From Euglena gracilis (lineage: Eukaryota; Euglenida; Euglenophyceae; Euglenales), in the NCBI GenBank assembly GCA_039621445.1, contig CP154957.1:27016541-27080540 (forward strand): a DNA stretch of 64,000 nt. Direction: 5' to 3'. The notes under the pieces are model-generated. The model was not told the origin of the DNA. It saw only the letters and a list, made by a program, of their open reading frames with translations, and ran no database searches. The translations under genes were made by a program, and so were the position numbers. Of this stretch, positions 12,387 through 25,800 are shown in pieces; position 1 is the first letter of the stretch; the number at the start of each line of letters is the position of its first letter.

Positions 12387-12540
12387 AAAAAAAAAAACAA
12401 ACAAAAAAAAAAAAAAAAACAAAAATATTCAAAAAAAAAAAATTAAAAAAAAAAAAATGCAAAAAAATACAAAAAAAAAATGCAAAAAAGATAAACAAAA
12501 AATGCAAAAAAAATAAAAAAGCAAAAAAAAACCCCGGCCC
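12284..12540. repeat. A-rich low-complexity tract
   Basis: Long A runs are broken by single C, T or G bases. All reading frames here are Lys- or Phe-rich artefacts. Confidence 0.8.
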
Positions 12541-12639
12541 CCCCCCCACCCCCCCAAAATCCCCCCCCCCCCCCCCCGCCCGCCCCCCCCGAGCCCTCCC
12601 CCCCCTCCCAGGCCCACCCCCCCCCCCCGGGGGGGGGGG

Positions 12640-13060
12640 GAAAATGCCCTGGGGGGGCCTTCAAATTATGCAAGTCAAAAAATGCAAAAATGCAAAAAAA
12701 TGCATGCAAAAAATGCAACTTGCATGAAAAACCTCCCCCCCCCCTGAGAAAAAGCTGGAATATAACCTCTGTTTGCTGCCTAAGATCAAAAAAAATTCCA
12801 GGGCAAAATATTTTATGCAAAAAAATGCAAAAAAAAATCATAAATATTGCAACCAACAACAAAAAAAATTTTTTCCAGACAAAATATTTTATTAAAAATG
12901 CAAAAAATGCAAAAAATTCAAACATATGGCAACCAACTACAAAAATTTTTTTCCGGGGAAAATATTTTGCAAAAAAATGCAAAAAAATGCAAAAAAAGCA
13001 ATTTCGGGAAAAGCCGATTATCAAAAAAATGCAAATTATGCAAGTTGCATTCCCCCCCCC
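12640..13060. mobile_element. ATGCAA-rich inverted-repeat element (copy 1)
   Basis: It begins with a G run followed by CAAATTATGCAAGTC and ends with AATTATGCAAGTTGCATTCC and a C run, so its ends are inverted repeats. Internal blocks (GAGAAAAAGCTGGAATAT, GGGCAAAATATTTTATGC, CAACCAACTACAAAAA) recur in the same order at 40,345-40,830. No coding capacity is seen, so it is a non-autonomous, MITE-like family. Confidence 0.6.
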
Positions 13061-13339
13061 TGGGGACCCCCCCAATCGGGCCCCTCAAAAAGGCAATTTT
13101 CAAAATTTTCGGCGCTTCGCGCCGAAAATTGATACCCCCCTCCGGCGCGAGCCCCCCAGGGGTGGGGTCCTGCCGTACCCACCACCCTCCGGGGGGGGTT
13201 AGGTCACGGTCACTTAAAAAGACCTGATGCCTTCGATTTTCGATTTTTTTTCCCTCCCCCCCCCCTATGTCCCCATGCCTGTAACCCAAACCTCTGTCTC
13301 CAGACTGGGGGGGGGTGGACATGGTGTATTTTGAAAAAA

Positions 13340-13485
13340 AAAAAAAAAAACAAAAAAAAAAAAAAAAAAAAAATCAAAAAAAAAAAAAAAAGTAAAGAAA
13401 AAAAAAAAAAAAAAATTAAAAAAAAAAAAGAGAAAAAAACACAAAAAAAAAAGATAAAAAAAAAAAAAAAAAAAAAAAACATAAA

Positions 13486-13518
<33 letters not shown>

Positions 13519-13611
13519 AGCAAAAAAAAAAACAAAAAAAAAAACAAGAAAAAACAAGAAAAATGCCAGAAAAACATAAAACAAAAAAAAAACTGGAAAA
13601 CAAAAAAAAAT

Positions 13612-13654
<43 letters not shown>

Positions 13655-14165
13655 AAAAAACCTCAAAAACAAAAAAAAAAAAAAAAAAAACACCAAAAAA
13701 AAAAAAAAAAACAACAGAAACAAAAAAAAAAAAAAAAACAAAAAAAAACAAAAACAAAAAACACAAAAAAACAACAAAAAAAACAAAACACAACCCAAAC
13801 CATGAACACACCACAAAAACACACAGCACAAACAAAAAACACCCCCGCCGCCCCCCCCACCCCACCCCCCCCCCCCTCGCCGCCCCCCCACCTCCCCCAG
13901 CCCCCCCTCCATCCCCCCACCGGCCCCTGCCCCCCCCCCCCCCCCCCCCGGACCCCCCTCCGCCCTAAGCCTCCCCCCCCCCCCCCCCTCCCCTCCCCCC
14001 CCCCCCCCCCCCCCCCCCCCCCCACCCCCCCCCCGCCCCACCCACCGCCACGCCCCCCTGCCGCATGCCCCACACCCCCCCCCCCCCCCCTCCCCCACCC
14101 CCCGCCCCCCCCCCCCCCCCACCCCCACCCACCGCCCAACCCAACCCCTCCCCCCCCTTTTTTTT
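13340..14165. repeat. A-rich tract followed by C-rich tract
   Basis: Bases 13,340-13,800 are almost pure A with scattered C; 13,840-14,165 are almost pure C with scattered A, G and T. Long apparent reading frames across it are composition artefacts. Confidence 0.85.
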
Positions 14166-15385
14166 TTACCCGTCCCACCCACGCCAAAAATGCCCCGAAT
14201 TTTTCCGGCGCTTTGCTCCAAAAGTTGAATTTTGACAATTTTTTGTCCAAAAGTGTAAAAAGCATTTTTGGGGTTGGCAAAATTTTCGTCCCGGCGCTCA
14301 CGCCGGACGAAAAATTTGGACAACCCCAAAAGTGTCCTCTGACCGTGAGGGTGGTCATTGGACATAGGGGGGGCGTTGGACATAGGGGGGGGGGGTAACG
14401 CCCAAACCAGCCGCCCGGGAAAAAAATTTGGGGGTTGAAAATTGGTGTTCCCGGAAATACGGGAGGAGGTGGTGGGGGGGGTGGTGGTTGACCCCCCACA
14501 CCACCCGGCTGTTTGGCCCTGTTCTGCCTTGGGGTCTGGACCCCCCTCCAGTCCAGCAGGGGGGTGGAACACCCCCCACCTAAACCCCCTCACACTATCC
14601 TTGTATCGAACTCTGGTCGGCCCCCCGCCCAACCACCTTGGCACCCGTGCTAAGAAAATTCCTTCGGCACCAAAGAAATTTGACCTAAATTTTGACCTAA
14701 AAATTGGAGCCCCCCCGAAATACAGGCCGGCCTGATGGGGTGGGGGGTTGTACCACCCACCACCCTGGGTTAGGGTTAGGGTTAGAGTCACGGTCACAAG
14801 GTCACACCACAAGGTTCGATTGAATTCGATTTAAAGGCAGGCAGGCACCCCCCCCCCCGGGGTGGGGGTTGGTACCTGACTAAAATATAGCCTGCCCCAG
14901 ACCCAGGATATTTAGCGTGCGTTAGTTTCTCCAGACTGGGGGGGGGGGGCCTTGGAACCCAAAAAAATTTTCCCCGTGCAAAGCTCCGTTGTCAATTCTG
15001 TGTATTTTGAAATTCAGAATCCCGACAAAGACCACCAGAAATCCATTATGTCCATTTTTTTTGGAGTTGCCTTCCCCCCCCCAAAATTTCAGAACGAGAA
15101 AAAAATCCCCACCATTCTCCTGAAATGTTGAATTTTCCCATAATTTTCTCAAAATAGCAATTTTCCAATAATTCTTTCCCCCCTAGTTTTTGTCTCTCGT
15201 GTAAGGTTGCCGCCCCTTTCCAGCCCGGGTTGGGCTGAGTGGTTACCCTCGAGGGGGGGGGTCCTCTATTTTTGGCACAAATTCTGGACCACAGGGAAAA
15301 TGAAAAAAAAGGGGGTGGAACGTCGTGATACCTCTGTGATGGGCATGGGGGCATATTTACATGCCTCCTCTCATTTTTGTTGTCA
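14166..15385. other. Spacer with G/C-run palindromes and one dispersed-repeat copy
   Basis: It contains CCGGCGCTTTGCTCC-type hairpin remnants near 14,203 and 14,290. An inverted copy of the TTCGATATAAGG family sits at about 14,575-14,625. There is a short GGGTTAGGGTTAGGGTTAG stretch at 14,765-14,785. No gene is recognised. Confidence 0.5.
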
Positions 15386-15698
15386 ATTGCTTACCGACCC
15401 CCGGGGGGGGGGGGTCACTCCACTTTTTTAAAAACCATTTTCAAAAAACCAGCCAGTCACTACCCCCCCGGGGGGGGGGGGTCGGCCACTCAGAAAAACG
15501 GCCACTTTCCAGTCACTTTAGGCCATTTTAGGCCCAAAAAAAATTTCCAGCGCCTTCGGCGCCGGGGTCACTCAAACCACTCTTGCCCATTCCTGGCCGA
15601 CCCCCCCCCCGGGGGGGGAGGGGAGGGGGTCCGGGCCCAAAACCAGTCAGTCATGGGGGGGGGGGGAGTGGGACAGTGCTTAAGCAATTGTCTGACAA
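15386..15698. mobile_element. MITE-like element with CAATTGCTTA ends (copy 1)
   Basis: It starts CAATTGCTTACCGACCCCC and ends GACAGTGCTTAAGCAATTG, giving inverted ends. The same element lies inverted at 46,153-46,496, including the GGCGCCGG hairpin and the AAAACCAGTCAGTCA segment. It is about 310 bp and non-coding. Confidence 0.65.
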
Positions 15699-16070
15699 GG
15701 ACAAAGACAGGACAAGCTGCTGCACAGCCGCCAAATATCAAAGCACAATTGTGACAAGGATTGCAGCTGCGGTGTCTTCAAGGTGAAAATGTTGACATGG
15801 GGAGTCAACGATAAAATGAAAATAGATTTAGAAACCGTCGGAAAATGCCAGAAACAGGCACATTAGTCCCACCAGAAAAAACTGCAGCTGAATTACGTCC
15901 GTTGATTTTCTGGGACTGCTGGGCCTGTACAGGCATCACAGCTCAAAGCCGGGCTGGGCAAAGGAATCGATGCGGAACCTTGAAATGTGCTGGAATGCAG
16001 GCTCTCTCTTTAGCTTTGGCCTTCGAACCTGAATTTTTCTCATTCAACCTGAATAGAAAAAAAATCTGAC

Positions 16071-16229
16071 TAACCCCCCCCCCAAATAACACCCCCCCCA
16101 AATAACACACCCTCAGGGGCCGATTTCGAGCGCCCAAATAACACCCCCCCTGTTTTCCTTCGGTTTTCCGTGCCCAAATAACACACCGGGGGGGGGGGGT
16201 TATTTGGGGGGGTGTTATTTGGGGGGGTT
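16071..16229. mobile_element. Small inverted-repeat element with CCCCAAATAACACC ends
   Basis: The left part has CCCCCCAAATAACACC repeated; the right part has its complement GGTGTTATTTGGGGGG, ending GGTTAG. The whole is about 160 bp and near-palindromic. Related GGTATTATTTGGGG blocks occur at 32,710-33,080. Confidence 0.5.
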
Positions 16230-16856
16230 AGATTTAATAATTCCAAGGTGGGGAATCTCAGACAAAGCCAACATGCAATTCAAACACTCGACCTCATTCA
16301 TTGAAAGGGGAAAAAACACTCTCTTTTCCTTCAATAAATGATGTCGAGGTGCCCTCAACCTGGAATCTGCCCACCAAAAAAAAGTCAAACACCTTGAACA
16401 CCTGGGTGAGGGGCAGGGATGGATGGGAAGCGTTGAGGGGGGGGGGGGTCGGACCCCCCCGACACGGAGGGGGGGGGGGTCGGACCCACCCTCCTACCTC
16501 GAAACTGAGGGGGGGGGGCCGAAAATTTTTCGATTTCATGGACGGGCAAAGGGCCGGAAATCGGGTTAAAATCGGTCAAAAATCCCTGATTTTTCTTTGA
16601 AAATCCATCCAAAAATGCTCATTTTTTGAAATTTTTTGAACACTTTTTTGGGGGGAAAACACCAACACATCAAAAAAAAGGCAATATGTCCAAAAATCAA
16701 CAAAAGGGGAGTTTTTGCTCATTTTCCGGCGCTGTGCGCCGGAAGAAAATTTTCTGCTGTTTTTGGCACCTGTCAAGGAGGGGGGGGGTGGGGGTCCGGA
16801 CCCCCCCTCCAACATCTAGGGGGGGGGGGTCCGGACCACCCCCTACCACCTTACCC

Positions 16857-17513
16857 GGGGGGGAATTATGCGGTCTGGCAGGCGGGGAAAAAAATGCGGA
16901 AATTATGCGGAAAAATGCGGGAAAATGCGGAAATTATGCGGAAATTATGCGGAAAAAAAATGCGGAAAATATGCGGAAAAATGCGGAAAATGCGGAAAAC
17001 ATGCCGAAATTCTGTGGAGTCCCAGGTCACATGGAGAGGATAGATATATTTCTACCTCACAATATGCAGGGTCCCGATGCTATTTGATTCCCATCGCTGA
17101 TGCCCAAGCTTGCCAGAAGTCACCAAAATGCAATGGAAAAACAAAGCACAAATTATGTATAAAACAGAGAGATGAAAAGACGAGCACTTGTGCTCCAACA
17201 TATTGGGGAAACAATGAACCTTGTAGTCGACCTGAAACGTAAAAAATTCACAAAAAATGCGGAAATTATGCGGAAAAATGTGGAAATTATGCGAAAAAAT
17301 GCAGTAATTATGTGGAAAAATGCGGAAAATGTGGGATAATGCGGAAAAATGCGGAAAAATGCGGAAAAATGCGGAAAAATGCGGAAAAAATGCGGTCAAA
17401 TGCGAAAATGCGGAAAAATGCGGAAAATTTACAAAAAAAATGCGGAAAATATGCGGAAAAATGCGGAAATGCGGAAAAATGCGGAATAATGCGGACCGCA
17501 TAATTCCCCCCCC
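16857..17513. mobile_element. ATGCGGAAAA-repeat element with inverted ends
   Basis: The left end is a G run plus AATTATGCGGTCTGG; the right end is TGCGGACCGCATAATT plus a C run, so the termini are inverted repeats. Tandem ATGCGGAAAA units fill both sides and a unique core sits at about 17,010-17,240. It abuts the hAT-like element that starts at 17,514 in the same C run. Confidence 0.55.
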
Positions 17514-18800
17514 CAGACATTCATTTAGTGTGGTTCACAAAAGACGTGTGAACCACAAATTTTTTTCTGGTGTCCACAGGTGAACCACAAAATTTTTTTT
17601 GGTGTCCACAGGTGAACCACAAAAAAAATTTTGGTGTCAACAGGTGAACCACAAGTTTTTTTGTGGTGTCCACAAAAAATTTTGTGGTCCACAAAAATTG
17701 ATTGAGGATCGAAAAAAAAGTAAAAATTACACCTAAAGGCGGATTGATCTTTAGACACCTCAGCGACATTGTGAGCCTTGGCCCCGGCTCAATCCACGAA
17801 GCGTGGCAGTTGAAATTAGACAGATTGCTATCGAGAGTTCTCAAGCAGACGTGCTGTATAGACAACTTACCCAACAAGGATACCATCAAAAAGTTGAGTA
17901 CTGGCGCTGATGAAGCGGAATTCCGCTTCATGGAAGCAGAAACACGCGACATTATCGTGGGGCTTTGGCATGGCTGCGGACATTGGGAGCATTCTGGGGC
18001 ATTGTGGGATGTCAGTTGAGTGCCGAGTGCCTCAATGCCTGAAAAAGTGCCTGAAAAATCGACAATGCCATGTGCTTTGTTTTGAGGTAGGAGCCGGAAA
18101 GCCACTTCATTGCTGTGGTGTCAGATCTTCAACTTGACCATTCAATGAAAGACCACATTCAGTATAGTTTTTCATTCTGGTTTTTGCCTTTTTTGCACTA
18201 TGAGATAATAATAATAATAATATGAGACGTTCTTCGTTGTTATTGGGATTGGAATATCGTTTGGTGATCATTGTTGATCATTTCAATTCATACTATTTTT
18301 TTGTTACGGATTCTTTCAAAGCGGTTTTCCGCTTCCTTTTTGGTGTGCAAACATTATGCACATTTTTACATTACATTCTGTATGATTCATTGTGTTCAGT
18401 TTTCGTTGCACATCATCAGAACCTCTTCAAAAAAAAATCGAAAATATGACCCTTTTTTGGAAGTGGTTTTCCGCTTCCTCTTCTGTTTTTAGAGCACCAG
18501 AATTTTTGGCCAACTTACGCCGCCTGAGTCAAATATGTTCAAAGAAGATTGCTTCATTGCTGTTGATGAGAAAGAAAATGATGCAAATGTCAGCAGGCGG
18601 TGGGAAATTTTTTGGTGTCCACATGTGAACCACAAAAATTACTTTGGTGTCCACAGGTGAACCACAAAAATGTTTTTGGTGTCCACAAGTGAACCACAAA
18701 AAATTTTTTGGTGTCCACAGGTGAACCACAAAAAATTTTGTGGTGTCCACAGTGAACCACAAAATGACAACCTTGGTGTACCACACTAAATGAATGTCTG
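17514..18800. mobile_element. hAT-like non-autonomous element 1
   Basis: Ends are CAGACATTCATTTAGTGTGG and its perfect inverted copy. Both subterminal regions carry tandem GGTGTCCACAGGTGAACCAC units in opposite orientation. The flanks are eight C residues on each side (17,506-17,513 and 18,801-18,808), compatible with an 8-bp target duplication but also with insertion in a C run. CAG-starting ends plus 8-bp duplications fit the hAT class. The 1.29-kb interior has no transposase, only a plus-strand frame of unknown origin (17,702-18,019). Confidence 0.6.
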
Positions 18801-18984
18801 CCCCCCCCCCTGCCTTACCCCCCTAGGGGGGGGGGGGTCGGGACCCCCCCCCACCACCTACCGCTTCCCATCCATCCCTGGAGAGGGGGCACGGTGGCAA
18901 CGGATCTCGGGGAAAAAAAAGCAATACAAACGAACAATATGAGGATCATCAAAATCAAAAGGAAAGCCTGTTTCACACCCTCAC

Positions 18985-19118
18985 TTATTGTTGTTGGGGA
19001 GGCAATCCATATCCGTAGCTGGTGGCCCTGCTTCCGGAACCACTGCGGGTCGCTGATCCGCTTCGGGTGCCACTGCCACTGGTTGCGGTGTAGCCAGTGC
19101 GTCCCACCCATCTTGTTG
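18985..19118 (-). CDS. Articulin-like gene exon 27 with stop
   Basis: It encodes ATRWVGRTGYTATSGSGTRS and ends SYGYGLPPQQQ-stop (TAA at 18,985-18,987). The CAG/CTG rule joins it to exon 26 in frame. An alternative GT-AG join starts the exon at 19,142 and would add a Cys-rich ECHCCC segment. Confidence 0.6.
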
Positions 19119-19847
19119 CACAACAGCAATGGCACTCCTTTTCTAGGACCACACAATGGCAGAAATAATCCTATCAGGGGAAAAATTGAAAACCAACAAA
19201 CCTTCTGGAAACTGGAGTCAACTTCAAGTGGTGGCAGATATCAATAATCAGGGGAGAGGGGGACGAAATGTGCACACTTCCACGAAAGGAATTTGGAGAA
19301 CAAGCTGATTCCAAGAATATGCGATCTGTGGACCGAAAGGTTCAAAAATGACAAGAAACGACAAAAAAAAACAGTTGAATGTTCCAAATCAAAAAGGGGA
19401 TTCTAATTTCAAAATTATTTCCCAGCAGAAACCCCTCCCAAAAAGTGCAAACACACAAAACCCACAAAGACGCATTTGCGCCCCAATAATGACCAGGTTT
19501 GAGCAACAGCATGGCCCTGGGGCAGATCCACTGCCACCTGTTCCACTGTATGAGGTGCTGGAGTAGGAGCCGTAGCCACCCGCGCCTGGGGCCCCTGCAC
19601 CATATGTGCCACCCCCAGCACCATATGTGCCACTGGAGTAGCTGGTGCTGGAGTATCCGCCAGCGCCACCCGGTGCGCCACTGCCGGAGATGCTGGAGTA
19701 CCCGGTGCCGGCGCCAGCACCCGCGCCACCGGTGGTTGCGCTGGAATACCCAACGCCGGCGCCGGTGCCGCCAATGCTGGAGTACCGCGTGCAGGGCTGC
19801 ATGGGAAAAACCCCCCATTTGCAAAAAAATACCATATGCATACATAC

Positions 19848-19878
<31 letters not shown>

Positions 19879-22800
19879 CCAAAAATGAAAATTCAATCAA
19901 AATCAGGGCAAAATTGCACTGAGAAAGGCAAACACCCGTTCGGTCCCAGAAATTTGATCACCCCGCCAATCGTAAAAACACCGAACATAAAGCCAAACTG
20001 AGGGACTTGAATCCAACCCATATGTGAAACTGGGGGGTTTTATTTGAGGGGGTAGAACAATTCAAGGGGGAAGGAGAATGAAGCAGGGGGGGGGGAAGGA
20101 ATGGGCCAGAGCCTTGTGAAAAAAAAACTCAAAAAATGGGCAAAAAAAACTGAACAAAAATCCACAAAAAAATGCACAGCATTGATAATGCTCAAAATTT
20201 GCAAAATCTCATCAATAGCTGGCTTTGTTGTTTGAATTGAAAGAAGCTTGATGCCGCCCAATGATTATCACCAGAAAAAAATGCTATTTTAACGCAACAA
20301 CAACAGCGGCAGGGTTTTTCTTTGAAAATGCATCCAGAAATGCTTGTTTTTGTGAAGACTTTTCATGTGGAAAACACCAAAACATCAAAAAATCTGCAAC
20401 ATGTTCAAATGTGAGGGGAAAAGCTGCTTTTTTTGCTCTTCTTCCGGCGCACCGGAAGAAAAACTTGGGCTATTTTTGGAACCATCCAAAGAGGGGGTGG
20501 GGGGTTTTCACCCCCCCCCAGCGTCTGGGGACCCCCAGGGGGGGGGGCAGGGGCACTAAATGAGCGGGGAGGGGGGGGGGGTTGTTGGTCTCGACCCCCC
20601 CCCTTTCTGGGCCTTGAAAACGCCCAAAATCGCGATTTTGCGGCCTTTTTTTGAAAAATTCGGCACAACAAACACCAAATTTTTCATCTTTTCCGACCAA
20701 AGCGCTGGAAAATTTTGGGGTGTTCCCAGGGGGGGTCCAGACCAGGGTTTGATATAAGGACAGGTGGGGGGGGTCCCCCCCTGCGGGCCAGGAGGGGGGG
20801 GGGGGGGGGGACACCCCCCCACCTAAACACAGTGACCAAGGGCAAAAAAATTTGAAAAAAAAAAAAAAAAAAAATTTTCGGCGCAAAAAGATGACCCTTT
20901 TTGGGGGGTCCCCCCCCCCCCAGTCCAGACCCCCCTGGCAGGTCCGGACCCCCCTGCGGGTGGGGGGGGGGGGGACACCCCCCCCCCCCCGCCCCCCACA
21001 CCCTGGTCCCCCCCCCCCAGACCCCCTACCTGGTCTGGACCCTCCCCCCCCCCTGCAAAACCTCAAACCCTGGGGACCCTTACCACCTTCCAAGGTGGGG
21101 TCCATCTGGGGGGACACCCTCTAGGGGGGGTCCGGGGGGTTGTCGGGACCCCGCCACAGACCTCAAAACCAGGGCTCCCTGTCCGACGCCACGGTTTCGG
21201 AGGTTCCATTCAGCCCTGACCCCCCCCCCAGTGGAGACTGGGCAGTGGAGCCGGACCCCCCGCGCCGGCACCCCCCCCCACACCCATACGCCCCCAGTAT
21301 CCCCCAACGGTAGAACCCCCCGCAAGGAGGGGGCTGCCTGGTGGCTGGTGCCCCTTGGAATAATACAATTCAGTGGAATGGGACTCAGGTGTAGGTCTTA
21401 TAACTTGACTTCACAGGGGGAGTGTAATGGGCTGAACTGGGACACCCCACCAGACCCCCTCACCACTCGCCATCCACGTTGTGACAATTGTCCCTTTGTC
21501 GAGGCCCCCCCCCAGGATCAAAAATGGCAACTTTTGCAGATTTTGTGAGGTCCCATTCAGCCCTGACCCCCTCCCCCTTCACCTGATGCAGTAACCTGTG
21601 CCGCCATGCCATTTTAGCCACCTCCGTCCCGCCAACACCGCATACCCGCCCCCAGTGGAAGGCCAACACACCATCCATAGTAGGAAGCGCCGCCGCCAAA
21701 TGCTGGAGGGCCTTGCTGCCAAAGCTGGTGGAACCAGAAGTGCACGATCTCTTGTGTCAGGCAGGTGCTTTTTGACTTCACAGGGGGAGTTGTAATGGCT
21801 GACTGGACACCCACCCAGATCACCCACACTGACAATCACGTGTGAATGTCCCTTTGTGGCGAGACAACAGATCTGGCAACTTTTGGTTTTTTAGAAAAAT
21901 GAGGTTGGCTTCTCCCCCCTGCCCCTTCACCTCCGATTCACCACGGCATATGCATTTTAGAACCAGTCACCTTTCCAAAAGCAGTCAGCCAATTCCATCA
22001 CCGCCACCCAAGAGGTTCTTTTTAAGAAGGGGGGGATCATCACCCAGCCCGGCGAGGGCCGCCCAAAATAACCAGAAGTGCCATTTTGTGCATTTTTGGA
22101 CGATTTTCTATTCCTTGGCTTGATGGCCAAACCTCACTGGAAAAATCATCCCACGATGCACAGTGTATGTCCCATACAGACAACAGCTGAGTCGGGGGGT
22201 CTGGTTTTTTTAGAGCAAGGTTGGCTTTTGGCCCCAGCATGCATGCTAAATCCCCAAATAACGGGGCAGTGCCCTTTGAGAAGGCAGTGCCCAAATAACG
22301 GGGCAGGGGTCAGGCCGAAAAAGATGGTTCCAATATAATGGGCCACCCTCAGTTTTTTTTTTGGCCCAAGAGAACGACAACAAAAATATTCCACAACGCT
22401 TACTGCAGCGAGTGCTTTGCAGCGGGTTTTGGGGCAGGGATAGAAGAGACGAATGGACAGTGGCGTCAGAAACGAAATCAGAGGATTTGTCACTCCTCAC
22501 AAACGGTCTGTGCGGGAATTCCATGACGATGGGTAGTGCCCAAATAACGGGGCAGGGGGGAAGGTCAAAAAGATGGTGCCAGTAATAGGGCACCCCGCCC
22601 CGTTACTTGGGAGGGGGGGTTTATTGCTTCAGGTGTGTCCGATCCCACGGGGGGGGGGGGGGGGGGGGCTGGTTTCAGAATAACGGACTGGTTTCGGGCT
22701 CCGGACCAGAGTTCAACAGAAGGAGGGGCGAACTCTCACCGGACCCCGTCACTGTGTAGAAGGGGACTCCTCCACAGTGACTACACTCCTCCACCCCCAA

Positions 22801-25800
22801 ATCAAGGCCAACTGAAGCACAATGATGACAAACCTTCTTGGGAGGTCCTGCGTTTAGGGCCTCAAATGGGAGGTCCTGCATTTTCGGATGAAATTCATCA
22901 AAAAAGAGCGGAGCACGTGAAAGAGCAAATAAGCATATGCCTGCACACAACTCCCTTCTCGATGATCTTCTCAGTCTCAATGACCTTTTCCACCACAACA
23001 GGAACCTCCACAATCTTTTCCACCTCCACAATCTTCTCCACAATCTCAACACCACCACTCACTTCAACAATCTTCTCAACTTCCACAACCTTCTCCACAA
23101 CAACTGGCACCTCCACAATCTTTTCAATCTCAACCACCTTCTCAATCTCAATCGGCACCTCAACCTCGATCACCCTCTCAATGATCTTCTCGCAAACAGG
23201 GCAGACCCATCGATGAGATGCAAGGATCTGCAGACGTATATACTGTGAGTGCACGTATTTGACCAAGGGCAACTACCACACACCTTTTACCCGCCCCCCC
23301 CCCCTTGTCCACCGACCGGGTTCCTGCAACCCCCGACCAGGGGGGGTGGTCGTACACCCCCCACAACCTGCAACCCCCGACCGGGGGGGGTGGTCGTACC
23401 ACTAGGGGCCAAAACAAAACCAAAAGCCAAAAAAGGTGCAATTTCATAACGGTAATATTTCTCCCCATTAGGTGAGGGACCAATGCCATCACTACACTCA
23501 AACAAAACAGGACTCCCCGGAGGGAACATGACGAAAACTCAATGGACAGGAAACACGGGAAAAAAGCTGGTCAATAAGCACATGAGAGGAAAAATTTTGG
23601 TGGTCACCTGCAACCCCCGACCAGGGAGGGTGGTCGTACACCCCCCTCAACCTGCAACCCCCGACCGGGGGGTGGTCGGTATATAGGGGTGGTCGGTGGA
23701 CAAGGGGGGGGGGGCGGGTACAAAGCACACAACGTGCAGTTTGGAAAATGGGCCTGCTCAGCGGGAGGCTGCACAACGAGAGATTTGTGATGCCCTGCCC
23801 TGGCCAATGGGGACCTCGATGATCTTCTCAATGATCTTCTCCACCGGGATCTCAACAATCCGCTCGACCAGCCGTTCCACCGGCACCTCGATGATATGCT
23901 CCACCACCCTCTCCACGGGGACCTCAATGATCCTCTCGATGATCTTCTCCACGGGCACCTCTACGATCCTCTCAACCACCCGTTCCAAGGGGATCTCCAC
24001 CACCCGTTCCACCACCCGCTCCACAGGGACCTCCACGACGTTCGTGATGGGCACCTCCGTCAGGCTTTGCTTCAAGATTTGGACAGCATGTAATTGCAAT
24101 TTTTGCCCAGATTTGTTTGGATCATCATCGTCTCATCGTGAACAATTTGTGCCTTTGGTACCCCCCCCCTCCAGTCCCTTGCCCCCCCAACAACAGAAAA
24201 ATCCCGCACAGTTCGATCATTGCATGCAACAGAAGCTGCAAGAACTTATTGTGGGTCAGGCAAAACAGATAAAATACAGGTTCCATAATAAAGCCGCAAC
24301 AAATAAAGCTCATTGAATCTCAATCACAGTGTTTAATTTGCAATGCGTTTGGGCTGAGTCTGTGGGTTGTGGCGCATTTCAGGCTGTAAAGAAAAGACTG
24401 GCCTCAACAATCCTCTCCACAATCTTCTCCACTGGAACCTCCTTGATGGAAGTGACAGTAACCTCCCTGATGTACTCTCGTGGGACCTCCACAATTTTTT
24501 CCACAATCTTCGACCCCAGGACACTGAAAGCAAACCACGTTCCTGATACAGATAAAAAGGAAACAAAGCAATAGGAAGCATTTCAAAAACACTGTGGGCA
24601 GGGGGGATTTACAAGCCCAGCCTGAAAAAAAAGCGCCAAAATGGCCATGGGTCTGACCAGCCAAGGTGTGCGGCGGAACTGAAGGAAAATTCTGATATAC
24701 CCCCCCCGCCCAACACCTCCCTCGGGAGAATAAAGCGGCACAAAAGGTGGGGGGGGGGCTCCAAACTACCCTAAAATCAGGTGCTCGTTTGGACCCGGCT
24801 GGTGCCCTGAAAACTTGGGTGGCCAATTTGCCAGGCTGTAATCTCTGGCCTGGGTTCAACTTCAACTTGCCGTTGTTGGGTCACATGGCATAAAAAATGG
24901 AGCCCCCACACTTAAATCTGGGGCACTGTGGGGTGGGGGGATGTGTGTGGGTGGGGTGTGGGGGGGTGTCCGGAAACATTAGGTGTTGGATGCCCCCAGT
25001 TGCACAGATAAAAGACCGTGTTATTTTGGTTCTGGGGGGGTCCATGGGGGACGAGGCTGAAGGCCGAGTAAATCAAAAAATGATGCCAAAAAATTCATGT
25101 GGGGGGGGTACTGTGGGGGGTTGGGGGGGTGGGGGGGGGAGGGGGTGGTACTGTGGGGTACTGTGGGGGGCTCCACTTTATGCCATCACTTGTTGGGGTT
25201 GGGTTTTTCATGACCAGAAAATGGTGCTCAGCAGCCCTGATTTCCACCACTTTTGGTACTTCCACCACTCGCTCCACGGTCACCGTCCTCTCCACGATCT
25301 TCTCCACCTCGACCAACTTCTCAACAATTTTCTCCACAGGGACCTGAACAATCTTCTCCACCTGGACGGTGACAATCTTCTCCACCTCCACAGGGACCTC
25401 CACAATACGATCCACTGTGACGATTTTGATTTTCTCAACGGGGACCTGGATGATCTTCTCCACAGGGACCTCCCGGATCCTTTCCACCACTCTCTCGACG
25501 GGGACTTCGATCACGTGATCCACCGGCACTTTCACGTTCAGGATTCCTTCTGCTTCCATTCGGGAAAAGAAACAGAATGCTGTCATTGTGGGAATGGTGT
25601 GGCTGTTACAACAACGCAACCCCACCCCAAGTGTAACCAGCCCCGAAAAAATTGTTGTGAAATGCTTCAGAATTATAAAAAACCATCACAGGAACCAAGC
25701 AGTGTTGCCCCATTGTTTGTTACCGTTTTAGGGGAAACATCTTTCCTTTCAACATCTCGTTCCTAAAAATAAAAAGGAAATTTTTGCTGACTGTTTGTGC

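Noticed and set aside
14760-14790. GGGTTAGGGTTAGGGTTAG resembling a telomere
   Set aside because: Only about three units, internal, with unrelated sequence on both sides.
12212-14812. Long reading frames, including a 515-codon minus-strand one, rich in Phe/Lys or Gly/Pro
   Set aside because: They run through A-, C- and G-homopolymer tracts; composition alone explains them and they hold no domain.
17702-18019. Plus-strand 105-codon frame inside the hAT-like element
   Set aside because: It looks protein-like but has no recognisable domain and no transposase motif; kept only as part of the element.
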